Assembly (NCBI RefSeq): GCF_023973825.1
Contig: NC_090126.1
Coordinates: 620,001-684,000, forward strand
DNA from: Plasmodium brasilianum
Lineage: Eukaryota > Apicomplexa > Aconoidasida > Haemosporida > Plasmodiidae
Direction: 5' to 3'
DNA: 64,000 nucleotides
The first letter of the stretch is position 1, and each line of letters begins with the position of its first letter. The notes beneath the pieces are model-generated. The model saw only the letters and a list, made by a program, of their open reading frames with translations. It ran no database searches and was not told the origin of the DNA. Positions 24,577-35,800 of the stretch are shown one piece after another. Both the position numbers and the translations under genes were made by a program.

Positions 24577-25262
24577 ATGAGAAAAAATATAATTCAAAGA
24601 GTTTTTCTTAATAATAAGAATGTTAAATTTAGTAATGTGTATAAACGAGGGTATTTTAATAATATTCTCTTGAATAATGAAATGAAATATGTATGTAATA
24701 GTTTCTTCAAAGAAAGGAATTTCTTTATAAAAAATGAAGGAAAAAGCGTAAATTTTTTTTCGACAGAAAAAGAGGAAGTGAACGTATTTAGTAAGGAACA
24801 GGTTGAAGAAAAAGTTTTGACCGTTTTAAAAAAATACTTACCTGATGGTGTTGAAATTAAATATGATGAAGAATTAGAAAAGAACAAAACAAAAGATAAT
24901 AGGGCATGGGACTTTTTAGATACCGTCGAATTTTTAATAGATGTAATTTTATACTTTATACATGCATTTATATACCTGTACGCAAGTATATATATGCAAA
25001 CATAATTTTATTATATTATTGAACAAAATTTTTATGGTACATCATATTATTTGTGTAATTTGAAAAGATATTATTATGGTAAGAAATTATTCCCTATTTA
25101 CCATTGTTTGAACGTATATTAAAACAAATGTTTGTATTTTTATTTTTTTCACAGATTGAATCCGAGTTTAATATTACAATACCTGATGAAACAGCAGACA
25201 ACATAAAAACAGTGAAAGAAATAATAGATTATTTGGTTCAGTTGAACATTAAAAAGGAATAA
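24577..25262 (+). CDS. mACP: Mitochondrial acyl carrier protein, phosphopantetheine Ser replaced by Phe
   Basis: Two exons: 24577-24942 and 25155-25262, with a 212-bp intron (donor GTAATT, acceptor ACAG, phase 0), giving 157 residues. Residues 1-65 are basic/hydroxylated without an acidic patch, as in a mitochondrial leader. Residues ~70-157 form the ACP four-helix fold: VLTVLKKYLPDGVEIKY, then WDFLDTVEFLID joined across the intron to IESEFNITIPDETADNI and the last helix TVKEIIDYLVQL. In ordinary ACPs the helix-2 motif is D-S-L-D, with Ser carrying 4'-phosphopantetheine; here codon 24913-24915 is TTT (Phe113). This agrees with published work on the P. falciparum protein, which lacks the Ser and serves the ISD11-NFS1 Fe-S complex rather than fatty-acid synthesis. 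Without splicing, exon 1 reads into the intron and ends in a spurious hydrophobic tail. Confidence 0.92.
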
Positions 25263-27387
25263 ATTCATAGCCCTATAATTTATTTATCATGTTATGTAGT
25301 AGTATTATAATTTTTAAAATTATTATGAATAATGAAAAATATATTTACAACTTGGAGTTAATCAGAAACGTGCTATTTTTCTTTTGAATAATTTACAACC
25401 CATAGCTGTTCATGTATGTATTATTCATTTTACAATTATTCATTTTTATGTTATTTCTCTTTATATTATGCCTCTTTATATTATTCCCTTTTTATATTTT
25501 TTTTTAAATAAGACATATATACATTAAAGTTTCAACTTCCTAAATAAGGAGTTTGTTATATTTTTTGATACCAAGATATTATCCTTAAAAAATAAAAAGA
25601 GGACGTAAAAATTAAGGCATTTGCGCATAATTTTATTTAAAAAGTAATAAAATCAAAATTAAAATTTTTAGAAATATTGCACAATAAACGATTTAGCAAA
25701 ATTAATACCAATTTATAGTAATTTTTTTTCAAAGAGGGAAATAAAAAAAGTTTGAATGATAGAAGCGTATTAATAGTCAGTGAGATGTATAAATGTGTGA
25801 ACATCAATTTAAGAAAAATTATCTTTAATATACACATTATTTGGTTCGCAATTATATAGGTTTGTATATACATATATATATGTATAGACACACATGGCTT
25901 TTTCTTAAGCATATGAGCCTAAACAACAGTTTATAAAATTACAGAAAAGTATTAGTTGGGTTTTTTTTTATTTTACATTCCCACATGTGGTTCATTTTAA
26001 TTGGACTTATAGGCACTTCAGTAAGTGTATGCGTAAATGTATACAAGATTATACTTATATATATGTATATATATCCCCTTTTGCTGTTATCAAAAGCTGG
26101 CTAGTATTTTCTTTTAATTCTAAATTTTCTATTAATATTTAAATTAATTTTTTTTTTTTTTCTACCCCTCTTATGAAAATATTGGTATAATAAAATAGGG
26201 TAATAGATATCGAGATATTGAGATAAAAAGATTTAAAAAGTTAACTGCTATACAATGTAGTGGTATTTTTATTTCATTTTATTTGTCTATAATTATTATA
26301 CTAAAAAAAAATTTTGTAAGAGATGGCTAATGAAATGACCAAGTACTTTATAGTCGTATAATTACACATACATGAAGATATAATACAATTCTTAGAGCAA
26401 AAAAATAAAAGAAAATTGTATTATAATTCTTAAATTTATGGATTTATAAATATATGAATTTCTTCGTTTATGCACATTTTATAAATTTTTATTAAACCAA
26501 ATACTACTTAAAATTCGAAGAAATGTTAATAGTGTATAACTATTTTGGAAAATAATGTGTAAATTTTCCCTCTTCACTTATATATCAATACATTATACAA
26601 AATGTTCCCATCTCCCATCTTAAAAAAAAAAAAAATAATAAAAAAAAGCAATATGTTTTAAATATAAGGGAATTAATTTAGATCAAAATTTAACACCTTA
26701 TGCAGAACTAGTAAAGTAACAAAAAGATTTTAATTTTTATTAGAAAAAGAATTATAAAAAAAAATTCACTAAAATTTTGTTTTTTACTTTAATTTTGGGT
26801 TTTTTTCCTTTTTTTTTTTTTGTGTTATAATACAAAAACAAAAATAGCGCGAGCTCATTATATTTTAATAACAATACGTAAATATAAAAAAATTGATTTG
26901 GTACACAATACCCTTATCAATTTTTCTGCAGGAAAAGGAAAATACACATTTATATATGTGCATGTATAAATATATATATACAAATGTGTAAATATAAATA
27001 TCCATTTTCAACGTAAAAATTAAAGGATATCGTACAAATCTTTATGTACCTTCCTTTTTGCGTTTCTTTAGTAATTTAAATGGGAATATTGAAAGCTTAC
27101 CGTTATTTCATGTTAATCGGGTTCTTATTTTTAAATATCTATTCACGAGTTTATAAAGATTGACAAGGATTAATAAAAGATTACAAGGGTTAATAAGTAC
27201 TAAAAAGAATAAGTGAGCAATAACAAGAATCAATACGATGCAATAAATAGGGATGCGGGAATAATCAGATAGAAAGAAAAAAAAAATTACATCATTGCAA
27301 AGTAATTTGCGTAATTACGCAGCATTGCATAATATCATGTAGCAGTGTATAACAGTACGAATCACATATAATTTTGCACAAAGCATA
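25263..27387. other. Intergenic region between mACP and amino-acid transporter
   Basis: About 2.1 kb, very A+T-rich, with poly(T)/poly(A) tracts and a palindromic TA/CA stretch near 25866-25888. A degenerate duplicated element (agattgacaaggattaataa / agattacaagggttaataag) lies at about 27158-27198, and a 14-bp palindrome at 27308. The frame at 25637-25912 on the minus strand has no coding character. Confidence 0.55.
27308..27321. promoter_or_regulatory. 14-bp perfect palindrome upstream of the transporter
   Basis: TGCGTAATTACGCA is exactly self-complementary and lies 66 bases before the transporter ATG. With four C/G bases in each half-set it stands out from the surrounding A+T. It has the form of a dimeric DNA-binding site, but I cannot assign a factor. 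Confidence 0.3.
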
Positions 27388-30300
27388 ATGACAGTAAAAG
27401 ATGTTACGTTTTACCAAAACCATTTAAATGAGGAAAAAAATACAGAGTACCATAAATTGAAGTTGTTAGAAGAAGATACGGAAAATATATATAATGAATA
27501 TGAAAATAGCAAAAGGTACGATCATAAAAAGGCATATATAGAAAAGGTCAAAAGACTAAAGGAAAAAAAATACTTTGGAAATAAGACAATAGGAAAGAAA
27601 TCCAGCTATATATATCTAATTAACCAAATATTCGGTTCAGGAATTGTATCTATACCTTATATATTTAAAAGTTCAGGATGGTTACCATGTCTAATTGCAA
27701 ATGTCGGCATTTGTCTTTTAACAATTTTTAATACTATATTATTTTTAAGAGCTATGACAATGATACCGAATAATATTCATTTTAATAAAAGGTATGAATA
27801 TATATCAACCGTTTGTTATTTTTTAGGAAAGAACAACATATTTTTTTGGTGTATGCAAGTATGTTACTATGCTAGTATATTAGGGAGTAATATAATTTCA
27901 ATAATTATTGTATCACATGCAGTTGATAATATAATAATAAATATATTTGGTTATACTGTTGGTATTGTTATGTACCCAAATTTTCAGTTAAACTTCTTTA
28001 CTGACGTAAATGAACTATATTATAACAAAAATTACATACTGTGTTTAACAGTAGGTTATTTAATAAATGCTTCGATATCTATATATTTTTCTCAATCAAA
28101 TTTAGAAGATAACATGAAAATACAATTGATATCATTCTTATTTCTAATGAGTACAATATTCCAAATGATGTTTTTAAGTGGACTCAAATTATATAGATAT
28201 AGTAATACAAATATAGGAATCTCAAATAATGGGATAAAAAAATATGCAGGTATAAAATATCCAACTGCATTTGGTGATTTTAATTTTAAACAATTATTAT
28301 CATCTTATATATCTGCTTATTCAGCAGTCACAGTCATCCCTTGTTGGGCAAATGAAATGAAGTCAGATGTAAAAATTATAAAAACCGTTTGGTTATCTAA
28401 CTTTTTTTGTTGTTTTATTTATTATATCTTTGGATATATTTTATGCACTGCTTATCCGAATATTAATAGTGACAATATACTATATGATATATTACAAAAC
28501 CCTTTTATAAATAATTATATGAAAGTCACTATTTATCTTTTTGATTTATTAACCATTGCTCCAGGTATATATGTGTACTGTATTGCTACTAGATACAATT
28601 TAATAAATAGTAATATGTGTTCAGAAAAAATAGCATTTATTTTTGGTACCATTCTTCCTTTTCTTATCTCATTCTTTTTTACATCACGCATCATATTTGA
28701 AAATATTTTTACATGGTCTAGTCTAATATTTTCCTATACATGCAATTTCATTGCACCATCTGTTATATATTTAATAGCCTGCAAAAATATTCCCTATTCA
28801 GAAAAAAATCCGTTGCAGCATACTCATGTTTTATATGATCCAAAAGAATATAAAAAAAAGAAATCACTGTATAATATTTTTTATTCAAAAATTGCCATTA
28901 AAGAAAAGGACACTGAACATTATAACCCTCTTGATTTAAATATAAAAAACAAAGATGGTGAAAAGGAGCAGATTAAGGAGGAACAAGAGATAGGAGAACA
29001 AAATGGCATTATAAAAAAATTTCAGGTTCAGAGGAATTATTCTCCTACTGAAGAACAGGAAAATATAGAACTAAAATTAGATAGAGCAAAGTTACCACAT
29101 AAATCGCACCATGCTACTTTTTTAAAAAATAATAGCATTCACACATCAAATACACGCAAAATTAGAAAATCAGATGAACATAATATAATTAACAGTATTA
29201 ACTGTTCTAACGATATTAATGTGAGTACTGAAAAAATGAGTTCTTTTATTACTGCAGTGGATAATAAAGTAAATGGCACAATGACTATACAAGATAATGA
29301 TATCATTGAAAATGGTAATGTGAATTCTCGTGTACGCATTAGTGAAGATGAAAAAGAAAAAAATTTATCGAACTATTTAGAAGAGGAAAAAAGCAAAAAT
29401 ATAATACCATTAGGTAACGTTTCGAATAAACATATTGATGAAAATAGGAAGGAATCTAACTGGGATAATACATGTGAAAACTATGTAGTACCTATAAGCA
29501 AAGGATTAATAACAGAATTTGGTAAGGACGAATATCAAATAAATAAAAATTCGAAAAAAAAAAAAAAAAAATGTGTCTCGTTGAAAGTGGAAAATAATTA
29601 TATATTAACACATAAGGAGAGCAGTGATTGGGAAGCAAAAAAAAAAAAAAAACCTACAGAAATAGAAGAAAAAGGAATCATAGAAAAAGTGGAGAATCAT
29701 GAACCAAATATTAACAAAAAAAAACTGGGGGAAAATGAGACAAACGGATCCTTGCCTATCCACGATTTATTCGAAGAAGAAGAGAATAATAACTATAACA
29801 GTAAAGATGATATAGAAAAAGGTAGAAAAATGTCAGGAAAATGTTATAACGGAAAGAAAAGCAAAACAGATAAATTAGAATTTCGAAAATTTAATTCTCT
29901 GTTCAATATGAAGTCAAAAAACATAAGTGAGAAGGATTCAAAAGAGAAACATAAACTATCAAATAATATTAGAAGGTCAAGAAAGCACAAAACAGTTATG
30001 GGTTTTGAAAAGAACAAAAAAGACAAAAAAGTTTCCATTCAAGATGGGCAAACATTTTCTCAAAGTTCCGATTCTAGTGATAATGATATCTTATATGATA
30101 AAATAATAGCTGACTTATCAAGAAATATATATAATGATATAAAAATAGTAAAGGAAAGTTATGAAAGAGATGAATATTTAATTAATTACTCTGATATTTT
30201 CGACTCCTTTCTAAATCTAAAATTGATATTAGAAAGTAACTATAATGGAAAAAATACTATTTACAATTTTTACAATTCGTGTATTACAAATAAAACTCAT

Positions 30301-32205
30301 TTTAATAAAACAATAAAGGAGAGTAATAATGTAATGCATAATAGTTTCAATACGTCTACTTTTCCGAATAATTATTACCTAAATAATGTTACTACGGAAA
30401 TACCACATTCAGTTGGTATAACAATTAAGGAAAAGAAAATGGCTAGTCAGGAGAATAGCGAAGAGCATGATACGGTTTTACAGACTAAAGATCTTCAGGA
30501 ATTCACGGAACCAAAACGCAACAAAATGAACGAACAAAAATATGAAGAAATGGGAAGAACATACGGAGTGAACACAATAATGGATAACTGTCCACTAAGT
30601 AGTAGAGAGGAAAAGAAAAAGGAGTTGGATGGAGTAGAAGAAGATGAAGAAAAAGAGGAGGGCGCAGTAATTAATCTTTCCGATGATATATATGAAAGGA
30701 ATATAAGTGAACTCGAAAAAAAATTTCACATGTTCATTAATGGAATAAATAATAAACAGAATTTTACATGGAATTTTGACGGAAATAAAAACAAGAATAA
30801 ATTAGGAAAAGTAATAAATAACAAAAATATAAATGTATCAAATGTACAAAACATTTTTCAACCAAATGATATTACGAATTCTTATTATGAAAGATCAAAA
30901 AGTGAAAATTATTTTCGTGCATTAAGTTTATGTAAAAAAGGGCTTCACTACGATGTACAGTCAGATAAATTCAATACTATGCATATTCTGAAAAGTTCAA
31001 AATCTTGTGGTAATTCTTTGCTAAATTATAGATCGACGGATACTAATATCATTAATGATTTTATTCAAACAAAAAGTGTTGACTACAGCAGAAAATTCAA
31101 GCATGTACCATTAGAAAGCAGCGAAAACATATTTAATTATTTCATTCCAAATGATGATGCAGGGCTAGGAAAAAAGCCAAAAAAGGGCATAAAAAATATA
31201 ATCACAGATACCCAGGCACCTTTAGAAATGGTAGCGAGCAACGAGAATGAGAATGAGAACGAGAATGAGCACATATATACAGAGAATGCTCTAATAACCA
31301 ACACTAACTCCTCCGAATTTGACATAACAAAATATTTTTTTAAAAATGGTCATGATATGTTTCCACTTATAGATGAAAATAAATTAGCTGTAAATAAAGA
31401 AAAAATTAAAAATTTCAAAACAGAAGATTCCGTGTGTGTCAATAAAAACAATATACAGTCAGAGGACAAAAATTTTATGCACATAAATTCATACAACAAA
31501 AAAATAAAAATGTACAAGGATGTAAACACACTGGCAGTACCAGATAATGTGTATAATGTGATCCCCAAAATAAATAAAGTAAGTGGCGGAAATAATGTAG
31601 ATGACACTATAAACAACATTTTCAATTATTATAAATACAATTTCCTCTTATCATTTAGTGAAAAACATAATAATAATAAAAAAAAGAGAGATTTTAACAA
31701 ACATATAAATATTAGAAATGAGTATTTTCTTCAAAATAGTATAAATAGAGAAAGTAACAACGTAAATGGATCATATGCTGTAAATAGCGAAAACGAAATA
31801 AATGGAACGCATTGTGAAAACAATGAAGTTAATTATTATAATGTAGAAGACAATTCAGATACGCACATAAGAACAAAAACATATTCCAATATTAATTCTA
31901 AATTTCATTATTTAAGGAAATTTCAAAATGATGAGAAAAAGGAACCATTACTTAATACTCATCAAAAAGTAAAGCAGTATGACGAATTGCCAACAATTAA
32001 TTTAATATGTTCGGAGAAACCTTTATACGGATATGAAGATGCATATAAAATAGATGACTATGTAAATGGCAAAATTAATGAAAATATTATTCACGTATAC
32101 CCATGTAGATACTTAAGAATCAAGCACGTAACAATAACAAAAATGTTATTGTTTATTGCAGTACAGCTACTTCTAATTTCCGTCTTCTACGATTTTATTT
32201 ATTAG
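27388..32205 (+). CDS. Amino-acid transporter, AAAP/SLC38-like, with giant loop before last helix
   Basis: 1605 residues, single exon. Residues ~65-470 are a typical amino acid/auxin permease core of about ten membrane spans. It begins with the family's TM1 signature, IYLINQIFGSGIVSIPYIFK, and later shows SAYSAVTVIPCWANEM. The start is the first ATG after stops, with a short polar N-terminal tail. From about residue 475 to 1580 the protein is hydrophilic, Lys/Asn/Glu-rich and repetitive (Lys runs near nt 29556 and 29639, an Asn-Glu run near 31245). It then ends in one more hydrophobic helix (MLLFIAVQLLLISVFYDFIY). Counting that as TM11 gives the usual AAAP total, so the ~1100 residues look like an insertion in the TM10-TM11 loop, probably cytosolic. 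Substrate cannot be told from sequence. By position it matches my memory of a chromosome-12 putative amino-acid transporter in P. falciparum. Confidence 0.87.
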   Translation: MTVKDVTFYQNHLNEEKNTEYHKLKLLEEDTENIYNEYENSKRYDHKKAYIEKVKRLKEKKYFGNKTIGKKSSYIYLINQIFGSGIVSIPYIFKSSGWLPCLIANVGICLLTIFNTILFLRAMTMIPNNIHFNKRYEYISTVCYFLGKNNIFFWCMQVCYYASILGSNIISIIIVSHAVDNIIINIFGYTVGIVMYPNFQLNFFTDVNELYYNKNYILCLTVGYLINASISIYFSQSNLEDNMKIQLISFLFLMSTIFQMMFLSGLKLYRYSNTNIGISNNGIKKYAGIKYPTAFGDFNFKQLLSSYISAYSAVTVIPCWANEMKSDVKIIKTVWLSNFFCCFIYYIFGYILCTAYPNINSDNILYDILQNPFINNYMKVTIYLFDLLTIAPGIYVYCIATRYNLINSNMCSEKIAFIFGTILPFLISFFFTSRIIFENIFTWSSLIFSYTCNFIAPSVIYLIACKNIPYSEKNPLQHTHVLYDPKEYKKKKSLYNIFYSKIAIKEKDTEHYNPLDLNIKNKDGEKEQIKEEQEIGEQNGIIKKFQVQRNYSPTEEQENIELKLDRAKLPHKSHHATFLKNNSIHTSNTRKIRKSDEHNIINSINCSNDINVSTEKMSSFITAVDNKVNGTMTIQDNDIIENGNVNSRVRISEDEKEKNLSNYLEEEKSKNIIPLGNVSNKHIDENRKESNWDNTCENYVVPISKGLITEFGKDEYQINKNSKKKKKKCVSLKVENNYILTHKESSDWEAKKKKKPTEIEEKGIIEKVENHEPNINKKKLGENETNGSLPIHDLFEEEENNNYNSKDDIEKGRKMSGKCYNGKKSKTDKLEFRKFNSLFNMKSKNISEKDSKEKHKLSNNIRRSRKHKTVMGFEKNKKDKKVSIQDGQTFSQSSDSSDNDILYDKIIADLSRNIYNDIKIVKESYERDEYLINYSDIFDSFLNLKLILESNYNGKNTIYNFYNSCITNKTHFNKTIKESNNVMHNSFNTSTFPNNYYLNNVTTEIPHSVGITIKEKKMASQENSEEHDTVLQTKDLQEFTEPKRNKMNEQKYEEMGRTYGVNTIMDNCPLSSREEKKKELDGVEEDEEKEEGAVINLSDDIYERNISELEKKFHMFINGINNKQNFTWNFDGNKNKNKLGKVINNKNINVSNVQNIFQPNDITNSYYERSKSENYFRALSLCKKGLHYDVQSDKFNTMHILKSSKSCGNSLLNYRSTDTNIINDFIQTKSVDYSRKFKHVPLESSENIFNYFIPNDDAGLGKKPKKGIKNIITDTQAPLEMVASNENENENENEHIYTENALITNTNSSEFDITKYFFKNGHDMFPLIDENKLAVNKEKIKNFKTEDSVCVNKNNIQSEDKNFMHINSYNKKIKMYKDVNTLAVPDNVYNVIPKINKVSGGNNVDDTINNIFNYYKYNFLLSFSEKHNNNKKKRDFNKHINIRNEYFLQNSINRESNNVNGSYAVNSENEINGTHCENNEVNYYNVEDNSDTHIRTKTYSNINSKFHYLRKFQNDEKKEPLLNTHQKVKQYDELPTINLICSEKPLYGYEDAYKIDDYVNGKINENIIHVYPCRYLRIKHVTITKMLLFIAVQLLLISVFYDFIY

Positions 32206-32268
32206 CAGCATTGTGCGGTACTAACATTTGCATGCATGCATGCACATCGCTATTTTTCCCTTTGTTTG

Positions 32269-32302
<34 letters not shown>

Positions 32303-32846
32303 TTTTTTTTTTTTTTTTTGCATCTTTTCGCCAATTAAATGGTATTTTTTTAAAAAACAGATAATACATAAATGTATGCATGTGTATATATATGTCATAC
32401 GTCACTGTTTTTGTAATTCGTTATTTGAATAAGCTTTCCAAAAATAAGGCACATATATGTATCAGGTATGTTTATGTATAGCATCATATCCTTCATTCTT
32501 TTTTTTTTTTCTTTTCATTTTTAATATTTCATTTTTCCTTTCTCCTATTTCCTTTTTTTGAACGCAAGAAAATTAACAAAATGTTCCACTTCACAGTTGT
32601 AATTTTTTACCGTCGTAATGTACCCATGTGCTATAACTTATTTTTTGGTATAAATTAAAAATTTATACTTTTTAATCTTTATTGTAGTTCTTGAAATATA
32701 GGCATATAAACGTAAAGTAATAGTTTATGAGGAATTGTCAAAAAAAAATATATTAAAAAGGAAGATAGAAGTGCCTCTATAACATCTATACACTTATATA
32801 TACACATGCATACATTCATGTATTATATGTATGTATACTAAAACGT
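32206..32846. other. Convergent intergenic region (transporter / RAD17-like)
   Basis: 3' ends of two convergent genes. It holds a TGCATGCATGCATGCA run at about 32226-32241, a (TTA)n then poly(T) tract at 32270-32318, and poly(T) at 32499-32512. Open frames here are simple-repeat artefacts. Confidence 0.6.
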
Positions 32847-35800
32847 TTAATAATAAAAGAAGTAATTGTACAGTTCCATATCATGTAATCGAAGCAGATT
32901 CCTCATTTCAAAGTACGTTTCTGTGGAAACCGCTTGATTTCCGAGCAAATTTTTTACATTTTGTTTTTGTTTAGTACCATCTGCTAAATATTTTAAATAA
33001 GAGGGAAAGAAAAGAGCTATAAATTTTGGAGTAACAAATGTTTCAACAAAAGAAATTACTTGAGAAATATGTTCATTCCTTTTCTTATCTCCTTCAATAT
33101 TTGGTTTGAAATGATAAATTATATCATAAAATATATTGAAGTAAAATCCATCATTTTGATTTATTTTTATTTTATTAAAAAGTAAGTTGTCTTTTTGGTG
33201 ATTATTTAAAACATTACACTCATTTTGATATTGATTATTCCAATATTCTATAATCAATAATATGTAACAAGGAAAAAAACTAGAGAATAATTCATAATTT
33301 CCACGTAAAAAAAAGCTATATTTAGGTGTAATATCTTCAATTTTATTCACATTTTGGTTAGTTAACTTCTTAATTACAATCATAATATATCTGTCATATA
33401 GTTCTTTTCTTACTATACTGAAATGATGATAATATTTATTCATATTATTTGTTTTGAAGGTAAAAAACATTCTGACCTGGCAAGAGGGTTGTATCGAATA
33501 TTCTATTTCTTGTCTTTTTTCATTTAAATCTGTGTGAAGCTTTTCAACTAATTCATTAGGCATAGAAGAATTGCCAATTACTTTTTTAGGAGTACTATTA
33601 CATGTTATGTAGTATCTATACGTCAGTCTAAAATGATCGTTTATAAATCTTGTAGTCTCATCACTTAAGTTATCATAATATTTCCTCATTAACATATTTG
33701 AGCAATCATTTCCACAAAATGAGTAATCTATCATACTTAAGTTAGAAAATAACCTTGCTATATCTGATAAACTATTGTAAAAAAATAAAAAATTTTCTTT
33801 TAATAACGATAGCACTTGAAATTTTTCAGATATGCTCATCATATCTGCTTTATCATCTAGTTCCTTGAAAATATTCATGTAAATTTCCCTTTGCTTTGTT
33901 TCATCATCTGTGCTTCCGATGTTATTAACAAGGTCAGCATTATTAGAATTGCTATTATTATTACCAGTATAACTTGATAGTGCCCCCTTATTAAAATTTA
34001 AAGGGGTTGTACCCCCCGTTTGAATATTCTCCTCAGTGTTACTAATTTTTACATTATCAGCAACCGACGCGCTGTCATTTGTTGTAACCACGCTTAATGA
34101 AGATAAATAAAGAACAGTATTTGAAACATTTCCAGCTACGTATCCAATTCCACCTTCACTTTCAATTCCATTTCCATTTCCACTTACATTTCCATTCGCT
34201 TGATTTATAATATGCGCGCTGGAACTGTTAAAACCTGTATCGAAGTTTAAATGCGTTAACGAATGGAAATTATTATTTTTTGAGGACGATTTGGGGCATA
34301 TGTCGCGATGCAATACTTTTTTAGCAAAACCAAATATATCATTTTGACATAAAAGAGAAATCTTATTTATTTCTTCAAGAGACATTATACTTAAGTCAGG
34401 AAATCTGTTTAAAAAATCTAATGCATTAAAACAAGATCTTACATCTCCATTACAATTATATGAAAAATTTTTTATAACTTGTTTTATATTTTTGTTCAGG
34501 TTTATCATCCTACAGTAGTATTTTTCTGATAATGTTTTTTCCAAATATAATGGATGTATTTTTTTTAATTTTATAAAATCAACATATGGAGAATGGTTTA
34601 TATCAATTCCTAATAAGGTATTAACTGTTTTTATTTGTTCAAAAGAATTTATAAGAATTATCATAGGATGTATTGCATAGCATTCGAAATTTTTTCTGGG
34701 ATAACTCTGCTTCACGAAATGCTTTAAATATTCTTGTTTGCAATAATTAACACGATTAAATATAAAATTCATGGAGCTGGCACAACTGTTCCTAAATTCT
34801 TCTGAATACTCCAATTCAGAAAGCGGTAATTCATCAATAATAACTGCACGGGTACTTATAAAATGTTCTTCATAATAACTTTTTTTCCTTTCCTCTTCTC
34901 TCTTTTTTTTTAAATCTATATTCATGAACTTTTTATATAAATCAGTATCCAAAATGAAGTTAATCATTTTTTGTTCAAAGTGGTTAGGTACAAGCAAATT
35001 AATTATTTTATCGATTCCCTGCTTGTATTGAACAACACCTTGAAGTATTTTTCCCTTTAACATGCTGTCTTTATTTAAGCACGAAATGATTTCTTCCAAT
35101 ATGTCATTACATTTGACCAAGTTACTTACTATTTTTTTGTTTAATTTATGAATTTCAATCGAATAATTTAACATTTTTTTGAGTAATTTATCCGAAAATT
35201 TTAGATTACCATTTATTAATTCTGAACTTATAAAGTAGTTTGAATCGGGTACTTCCTCCTTTATATCGTCATTGTATCCTTCAAATAGTAATTTTATATG
35301 TTCATACAAATTATTAGCAGTATTAAAATTTGAGTCTACTTTTTCCGTCGTATAATTTATAGTTGTTAGGATGCATGCCTCTCTTTCGTCGAGTAGGTAT
35401 CTGCGCACCCTTAAACTTCCTTCATTCGTTCTTTTAATAGAATTATTTATCCTAATGAAATCATTCATTGCTTCTCCTTTTATGTAATTAACAAGAGTAC
35501 AGTTAATTATTATTATATCTGTTAAATAATTACCTATAAATGCATTACACATAAGGAGTCCTTTGTACGTATTATTTAAATTTAGATTATTAATTAAATA
35601 AGTGCTCATATCATTTGCTATAAGCAAATCTATTGTACGCCAGGAGGAGTAACATTTGTCTGTAATTAAATTTTCTACATTTTTAAATAAACCATTATTA
35701 GCTATATTAATTAAATCAAATTCTATTTTTTTGGTAATTACATTTTTGAGCATTTCTATACGGTTGGCCCTTTTTTTTAATTTTTCATGAATATTTACGT

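Noticed and set aside
25866..25888. TA/CA palindrome as a regulatory site
   Set aside because: Alternating pyrimidine-purine repeats are palindromic by nature and occur dozens of times here.
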